Source: Bryobacterales bacterium
Lineage (GTDB): Bacteria > Acidobacteriota > Terriglobia > Bryobacterales > Bryobacteraceae
Direction of reading: 5' to 3'
Length of the DNA stretch: 64,000 nt
NCBI GenBank assembly: GCA_003142185.1
Contig: PLOR01000009.1
Coordinates: 20,058-84,057, forward strand
Below, piece after piece: positions 60,159-64,000 of the stretch. Both the position numbers and the translations under genes were made by a program. Within the stretch, counting starts at the first letter, position 1. Every line of letters begins with the position of its first letter. The notes beneath the pieces are model-generated. The model was not told the DNA's origin and did not search any database. It was given only the letters and a program-made list of their open reading frames with translations.

Positions 60159-61490
60159 ATGCCGCGCACCGACAAAGGCTCCCGGCTCGGCTACGAAAAC
60201 CGCATCATGATGCTGGCCGTGCTGGCGGCGCTGCCGGCGGCGGCGTGCGCACTGGCTTTGCTGTGGAGCGGCGGCTACCAGTCGCGCACCGAGTGGACCT
60301 TGACGGTGGTGATCGTAGGCGGCTGGCTGGGCTTCGCGGCGGCGCTACGCGAGCGCGTGGTATTCCCCATGCAGACGCTCGCCAATCTGCTGGGCGCGTT
60401 GCGCGAGGGCGACTTTTCCATACGCGGCCGCTCGCCGCGGCGGGACGACGCGCTGGGCGAGGTGATGCGCGAGATCAACACGCTCGGCGTGACCTTGCGC
60501 GAGCAGCGGCTGGGGGCGATGGAAGCCACCACGCTGCTGCGCACCGTGATGCGGGAAATCGATGTCGCCATTTTCGCGTTCGACGAACACGCCCGGCTGC
60601 GCCTGGTGAACCGCGCCGGCGAGCGGCTGCTGGATGCGCCCACCGAGCGGCTGCTGGGCCAGACGGCGGCGGAACTGCATCTCGATCAATGCCTGGACGG
60701 ACCGGCGCAGGCCATGTTGCACGCCGCCTTCCCCGGCCGCTCCGGGCGTTGGGGCATGCGCCGCACGCGCATCCGCGAGCGCGGGCTACCGCTCGAGCTG
60801 GTGGTGATCGCCGACCTCACCGAGGCGCTGCGCGAACAGGAATTGCAGGCCTGGCAGCGGCTGGTGCGCGTGCTCGGCCACGAGTTGAATAACTCGCTGA
60901 CGCCCGTCAAGTCGATCGCCGGCAGCCTCGAAACCATTCTGGCGCGCGATCCTCTCCCGTCGGATTGGCTCGAAGATGTGACGCGGGGGCTGCGAGTCAT
61001 CCACTCCCGTTCCGACAGCCTGACGCGATTCATCAGCGCCTACGCGCGGCTGGCCAAGCTGCCGCGTCCGCAATTGCAGCCGCTCGATGCCGGCGATTGC
61101 GTGCGGCGAGCGGTCAGCCTGGAAACACGGGTCGCGGTGGATGTGACGGGAGGCCCCGCCGTCAGTGTTCAGGGCGATCCGGACCAGTTGGAACAGGTGC
61201 TGATCAACCTGCTGCGCAATGCGGCCGACGCGGCGCTTTCGACCGGCGGCGGCGTGCGCGCCGGCTGGAAGAAGGAAGCTGGCATGGTGGAGATTTGGGT
61301 GGAAGACGATGGCCCCGGCCTGTCCGGCACGGCGAACCTCTTCGTGCCCTTCTTCACCACCAAGCCCGGCGGATCGGGGATCGGCTTGGTGCTCAGCCGC
61401 CAGATCGCCGAAGCTCACGGCGGCGAGTTAGCGCTGGAAAATCGGGAAGACGCGACGGGATGCATTGCGAGGTTGAGGCTGCCGGGGTAG
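60159..61490 (+). CDS. Sensor histidine kinase (NtrB-like)
   Basis: 443 aa. Two TM (about 17-37 and 46-66) with almost no periplasmic loop, HAMP-like linker, PAS domain (about 118-225), HisKA with H241 in LGHELNNSLTPVKS, and HATPase_c (NLLRNAADAA, EDDGPGL, GGSGIGLVLS). A short external part suggests sensing within or from inside the membrane. Partner of the NtrC-type regulator. Confidence 0.92.
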   Translation: MPRTDKGSRLGYENRIMMLAVLAALPAAACALALLWSGGYQSRTEWTLTVVIVGGWLGFAAALRERVVFPMQTLANLLGALREGDFSIRGRSPRRDDALGEVMREINTLGVTLREQRLGAMEATTLLRTVMREIDVAIFAFDEHARLRLVNRAGERLLDAPTERLLGQTAAELHLDQCLDGPAQAMLHAAFPGRSGRWGMRRTRIRERGLPLELVVIADLTEALREQELQAWQRLVRVLGHELNNSLTPVKSIAGSLETILARDPLPSDWLEDVTRGLRVIHSRSDSLTRFISAYARLAKLPRPQLQPLDAGDCVRRAVSLETRVAVDVTGGPAVSVQGDPDQLEQVLINLLRNAADAALSTGGGVRAGWKKEAGMVEIWVEDDGPGLSGTANLFVPFFTTKPGGSGIGLVLSRQIAEAHGGELALENREDATGCIARLRLPG

Positions 61491-61556
61491 GGCGGTGATC
61501 GATGGCGGGATTTCGCCGGAGTGATGCCGCTGGTATCATGAGACAGGACACTTTCC

Positions 61557-61781
61557 ATGCGGTTCGAACGAATCACGGTTGACCCAGCCGTAGCTACCGG
61601 CAAGCCTTGCATCCGCAATCTGCGCTTCCCGGTTTCGCGACTGCTCGGTCTGCTGGCGGCTCGGGAGACGAGGGAGTCGATCTTGAGCGCCTACCCCTAC
61701 CTCGACGAGGCGGATATCGACGAAGCCCTGCACTATGCCGCATGCCTTTCGGAAGACGAGACCGTTGAGCTGAGCCAGTGA
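61557..61781 (+). CDS. DUF433 antitoxin-like protein
   Basis: 74 aa. DUF433 (VapB-like helix-turn-helix): ITVDPAVATGKPCIRNLRFPV, then PYLDEADIDEALHYAA. Binds DNA in related systems. Overlaps the next gene by GTGA, forming a typical two-gene toxin-antitoxin layout. Confidence 0.88.
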   Translation: MRFERITVDPAVATGKPCIRNLRFPVSRLLGLLAARETRESILSAYPYLDEADIDEALHYAACLSEDETVELSQ

Positions 61782-62140
61782 AGTTCTTGGTCGATATGCC
61801 GCTGTCGCCGGATCTGGCGCAGTGGCTGCGAGCCGAAGGCCATGATGCCGTCCACGCAGATGAGCTCTCGATGAACCGGAGTCCGGACTCGGAGATTCTT
61901 CAGACCGCGGCCCGCAGTGGTCGCGTCGTCATCACGGCAGACCTGGACTTCCCGAGGCTTCTGGCCGGGCTGGGTTCGACTTCGCCCGGGCTGATCCTAT
62001 TGCGCGGCGGGAACTACAGCGAAGCCGAGAGCCGGGATTGTGTGCGGCGCGTCCTGATGTCGGTTGCGCACGCGGAGTTGCCTGGGTCCGTTGTCGTGGT
62101 TGACCTCAAGAGTATCCGGCGTCGCCGGCTCCCCATCTGA
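61778..62140 (+). CDS. DUF5615 PIN-like nuclease toxin
   Basis: 120 aa from GTG 61778. DUF5615 (Mut7-C/PIN-like): KFLVDMPLSPDLAQWLR with D6, then GRVVITADLDFPRLL (D55-x-D57 region) and LILLRGGN. Predicted RNase partner of the DUF433 protein. Confidence 0.87.
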   Translation: MKFLVDMPLSPDLAQWLRAEGHDAVHADELSMNRSPDSEILQTAARSGRVVITADLDFPRLLAGLGSTSPGLILLRGGNYSEAESRDCVRRVLMSVAHAELPGSVVVVDLKSIRRRRLPI

Positions 62141-62163
62141 GGTTGAGTGTAAGGGCGGGTCTT

Positions 62164-62196
62164 GAAACGAGTCAGCCCGGACCAGGGCATTAGTCG
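62164..62196. repeat. 33-nt imperfect direct repeat, left copy
   Basis: 62164-62196 and 62513-62545 agree at 28 of 33 positions (starting GAAACG, ending GCATTAGTCG / GCATTAATCG). They flank the 62190-62495 gene; the left copy covers its stop codon. Confidence 0.6.
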
Positions 62197-62495
62197 TGCC
62201 ATCGCAGGGAATTGCCCAACTGCTCATGTCCGAAACGCTCCACGTCGTCGAGCGTGAGGAACCCACACCAACTGCCGAACCGTTCATCCCCAGCAACCTG
62301 AAGCTGAAGATAATAGCACTCGATGGCTTGATCGTCGCTTACTTCCGGAGGGTCCTCGTAGTCACCAGAACCCCACCGAGTGTCGCTCTTGAATAGGCGA
62401 ACGGCTAAGCTGATTCGGCCATCGTATAACCACTCGCCGACGCGTATCGGTCTGCCAAGGACCTCATCGGGTTTCCACAAGTCTTCAATCGTCAT
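62190..62495 (-). CDS. Hypothetical protein in toxin-antitoxin cluster
   Basis: 101 aa, acidic, Trp/Asp-rich (SDTRWGSGDYEDPPEVSDDQ), no TM or known domain. Codon use is that of a real gene; ATG 62495 has GAAGA about 10 nt before. Flanked by imperfect direct repeats. Could be an antitoxin, immunity-like or stray protein; no evidence decides. Confidence 0.55.
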   Translation of the reverse strand: MTIEDLWKPDEVLGRPIRVGEWLYDGRISLAVRLFKSDTRWGSGDYEDPPEVSDDQAIECYYLQLQVAGDERFGSWCGFLTLDDVERFGHEQLGNSLRWHD

Positions 62496-62631
62496 CGCGT
62501 CATCCCAAGCAAGAAACGGGTCAGCCTGAACCGGGGCATTAATCGCGCGGAACCGGCTCAGCTGGTTTCGGGAGCGAATGGCCGGTCAGAGATTGCCCTT
62601 TCTTACGAACCCGCTTTTCCTGCCAGGCTGC

Positions 62632-63102
62632 TCATAGCTGTTGCGCCGGGTGAGTCACCTCGGCGGGATGGACCGCGCGGAGACCCTCGAATCGCTGGAA
62701 ATCTCGGACATTGACGGTCAGCAACTGCGTAACGCCGTGAACATACATGCTCGCGGCCAGGCGAGCATCGTGGACCTGCACGCCCTTGACGTCGTGCGCG
62801 ACGAGAAGCTGACGCCAACGATCATGGACGTCGCGGCTGTCCGGTAGCAACTCGAAATCCCGTTCGATCACGCGGGCGATGCGGTCCGTCTCGGCGGTAC
62901 TCAGGCCGAAGCCATTTCGATCAAGGGGGCGAGTGGAAGCATTCCAGAACTCGCCAAGGATTTGGGAAGTAAAACAGAGCCGTGCACCCTGCGCCACCAG
63001 CGCTCGGAGAGCCGCTCTAACCGTGGCGTGGTGCGGATCGTCGCTCTTGCTCATCCGCAGCAGGATATTGGTATCGAGAAGCCACGCGGCGGCATGCGGC
63101 AT
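62632..63102 (-). CDS. PIN-domain toxin (VapC-like)
   Basis: 156 aa. PIN ribonuclease: LLDTNILLRMS with D10, acidic Glu in ILGEFWNASTRP, and the later Asp pair in VHDARLAASMYVHGV and TVNVRDFQRF. Start overlaps the upstream antitoxin stop by one nucleotide (TGATG). Confidence 0.9.
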   Translation of the reverse strand: MPHAAAWLLDTNILLRMSKSDDPHHATVRAALRALVAQGARLCFTSQILGEFWNASTRPLDRNGFGLSTAETDRIARVIERDFELLPDSRDVHDRWRQLLVAHDVKGVQVHDARLAASMYVHGVTQLLTVNVRDFQRFEGLRAVHPAEVTHPAQQL

Positions 63103-63356
63103 CAGTCGTGATCCCGATACAGGCTCTCGCGCGTGAAGGCCTCATCAGGTAAAGCCGGCACCTTATGCGAGAACTCCGCCATTTCCCGGAAGGTGTCTTC
63201 GAGCCGATCCTGGCTGAGCCTGCCGGCGCTTGCGGGAAGACGGACGGCCCCTTCGAGCAGGCTCGCGGCGTACGCCTCAACCGCGCGACCGTGGGCGATT
63301 GCCTGGCGTGCGAGCTCCGCCTGAACCTCGGGTGTGATGTCAACCTTGATCGTCAT
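63102..63356 (-). CDS. Antitoxin of the PIN pair
   Basis: 84 aa from ATG 63356 (GGGAGG 5 nt upstream; an ATG at 63371 lacks a site). Starts TIKVDITPEVQAELARQAI, an N-terminal beta-strand plus helix as in ribbon-helix-helix antitoxins; C-terminal tail acidic and flexible (PDEAFTRESLYRDHD), suited to bind the PIN toxin. Confidence 0.8.
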   Translation of the reverse strand: MTIKVDITPEVQAELARQAIAHGRAVEAYAASLLEGAVRLPASAGRLSQDRLEDTFREMAEFSHKVPALPDEAFTRESLYRDHD

Positions 63357-63430
63357 GAGTCCTCCCCTCACTGCATGCCCTTAAGCTACCGCGACGCGGC
63401 TTCGCGCGTCAACAAAAGAGCCGGGTCCGG

Positions 63431-63859
63431 TCAGCCGACCCGCATGGGATTGACGACCTTCAGGCCCGCGAAGTCTCTTTCGTTATCCGTGACGAGGGCG
63501 CAGTCATTCACTTCGGCGACCGCGGCTATGATCATGTCGAGCGGGTTGCGTGGCCGTCCGGCCACCGTCCCGCCAGCCATCAGCCGCGCCCAGACGAGGG
63601 CGGCTTTCTCGTCGAACGGAAGAACTCGGCCGGCGAACAGAGCTTGCGGGCCCTCGGGGCCAGCGAACCAGCGCTCCAGTTCCTTACGCTTCTTTCCGGC
63701 AGGCTTCTCCAGTAACCCGCGCCGGATCTCGGCGACAGTCAGAGAGGTGATAAACAGATCCTCGTCGGATTGGCCGGCCATCCACGCTACGAGAGCTTCC
63801 GATGGCATGGGTTTGGCGACATTACTGATGATATTGGTATCGAGGAGATACCGGCTCAC
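63431..63859 (-). CDS. Second PIN-domain toxin (VapC-like)
   Basis: 142 aa from GTG 63859. Classical VapC: YLLDTNIISNVAKP with D7-8, SLTVAEIRRGLLE, RNPLDMIIAAVAEVNDCALVTDNERDF with the catalytic Asp cluster. Overlaps the antitoxin stop by GTGA. Confidence 0.93.
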   Translation of the reverse strand: MSRYLLDTNIISNVAKPMPSEALVAWMAGQSDEDLFITSLTVAEIRRGLLEKPAGKKRKELERWFAGPEGPQALFAGRVLPFDEKAALVWARLMAGGTVAGRPRNPLDMIIAAVAEVNDCALVTDNERDFAGLKVVNPMRVG

Positions 63860-64000
63860 AAATCGACCTTGCGGGCAGCCGTCACCGGGCGGTGCAAATC
63901 CAAATCGGCGCCGACCAGGGGCGAGCGGCGCAATGCACTGAGGATACCGCCCTTCTTCGGCTGTTCGCCTGCGATGGTACGACGCACCGTGGCACGAATC
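63856..64000 (-). CDS. VapB-type antitoxin, C-terminal part (runs off right edge)
   Basis: 47 codons to TGA at 63856-63858. Ends GILSALRRSPLVGADLDLHR and then PVTAARKVDL, the usual C-terminal toxin-binding tail of Phd/YefM or AbrB-like antitoxins. N terminus outside the window. Confidence 0.75.
   Translation of the reverse strand, partial: IRATVRRTIAGEQPKKGGILSALRRSPLVGADLDLHRPVTAARKVDL

Overview
The window reads as chromosomal DNA of a high-GC, Gram-negative soil bacterium, most likely Acidobacteriota of the Solibacter/Bryobacter type. This is inferred, not proven. LpxC and a beta-barrel porin show an outer membrane. BshC points to bacillithiol. GTP-type PEP carboxykinase and several plant-cell-wall glycosidases fit the phylum. 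The intergenic gaps are full of short palindromic repeats of a kind common in those genomes. I see no rRNA, tRNA, CRISPR array, prophage or transposase gene.

Layout. 1-2.8 kb: the start of a rhamnulokinase running off the left edge, a secreted hypothetical, a secreted nucleoside hydrolase and an EVE-domain protein. 2.87-11.14 kb: a tightly overlapping nine-gene block, the most interesting part of the window. In order it has a glucarate-dehydratase-like enolase, a URO-D-type methyltransferase, a corrinoid protein, a small PF13769 protein, a 2Fe-2S/ASKHA corrinoid activator, a MetH-activation-like protein, a homocysteine methyltransferase, a 112-aa unknown and an SDR. Directly downstream, same strand, is a GH67 alpha-glucuronidase (to 13.9 kb). 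My reading is a corrinoid demethylation system that passes methyl groups to homocysteine. The GH67 neighbour suggests 4-O-methyl-glucuronate from xylan as the methyl donor; that substrate is inference.

14-21.3 kb: an outer-membrane-lipoprotein-like protein, a CPBP protease, a beta-hydroxyacid dehydrogenase, a strong promoter feeding a candidate structured RNA, then dxr-rseP-bshC. 21.3-28.8 kb (minus strand): a Clp-fold proteinase with a small partner, an esterase, a PP2C/serine-threonine kinase pair and a porin/amino-acid permease operon with a clear terminator. 29-33.8 kb: a divergent Amt-like protein, two TPR proteins, rnc and a zinc-ribbon protein. 33.9-46.2 kb: topA, dprA, fabH, an HxlR/YceI divergent pair, pckG, a polytopic membrane protein and a CtpA-like protease.

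46.6-50.8 kb: a carbonic-anhydrase-like/PH-like pair and an XRE-NfeD-flotillin-PspA membrane-stress operon with a visible promoter and putative operators. 51-54.1 kb: a GH39-like glycosidase and a GH3 gene that has lost its middle. 54.1-61.5 kb: a secreted protein, lpxC, polA and an NtrC/NtrB-like two-component pair. 61.5-64 kb: a cluster of small toxin-antitoxin-like modules (DUF433/DUF5615 and two PIN-domain pairs, the last cut by the right edge).

Two copies of a ~250-bp MITE-like element (39.1 and 46.3 kb) and many small palindromes are marked.
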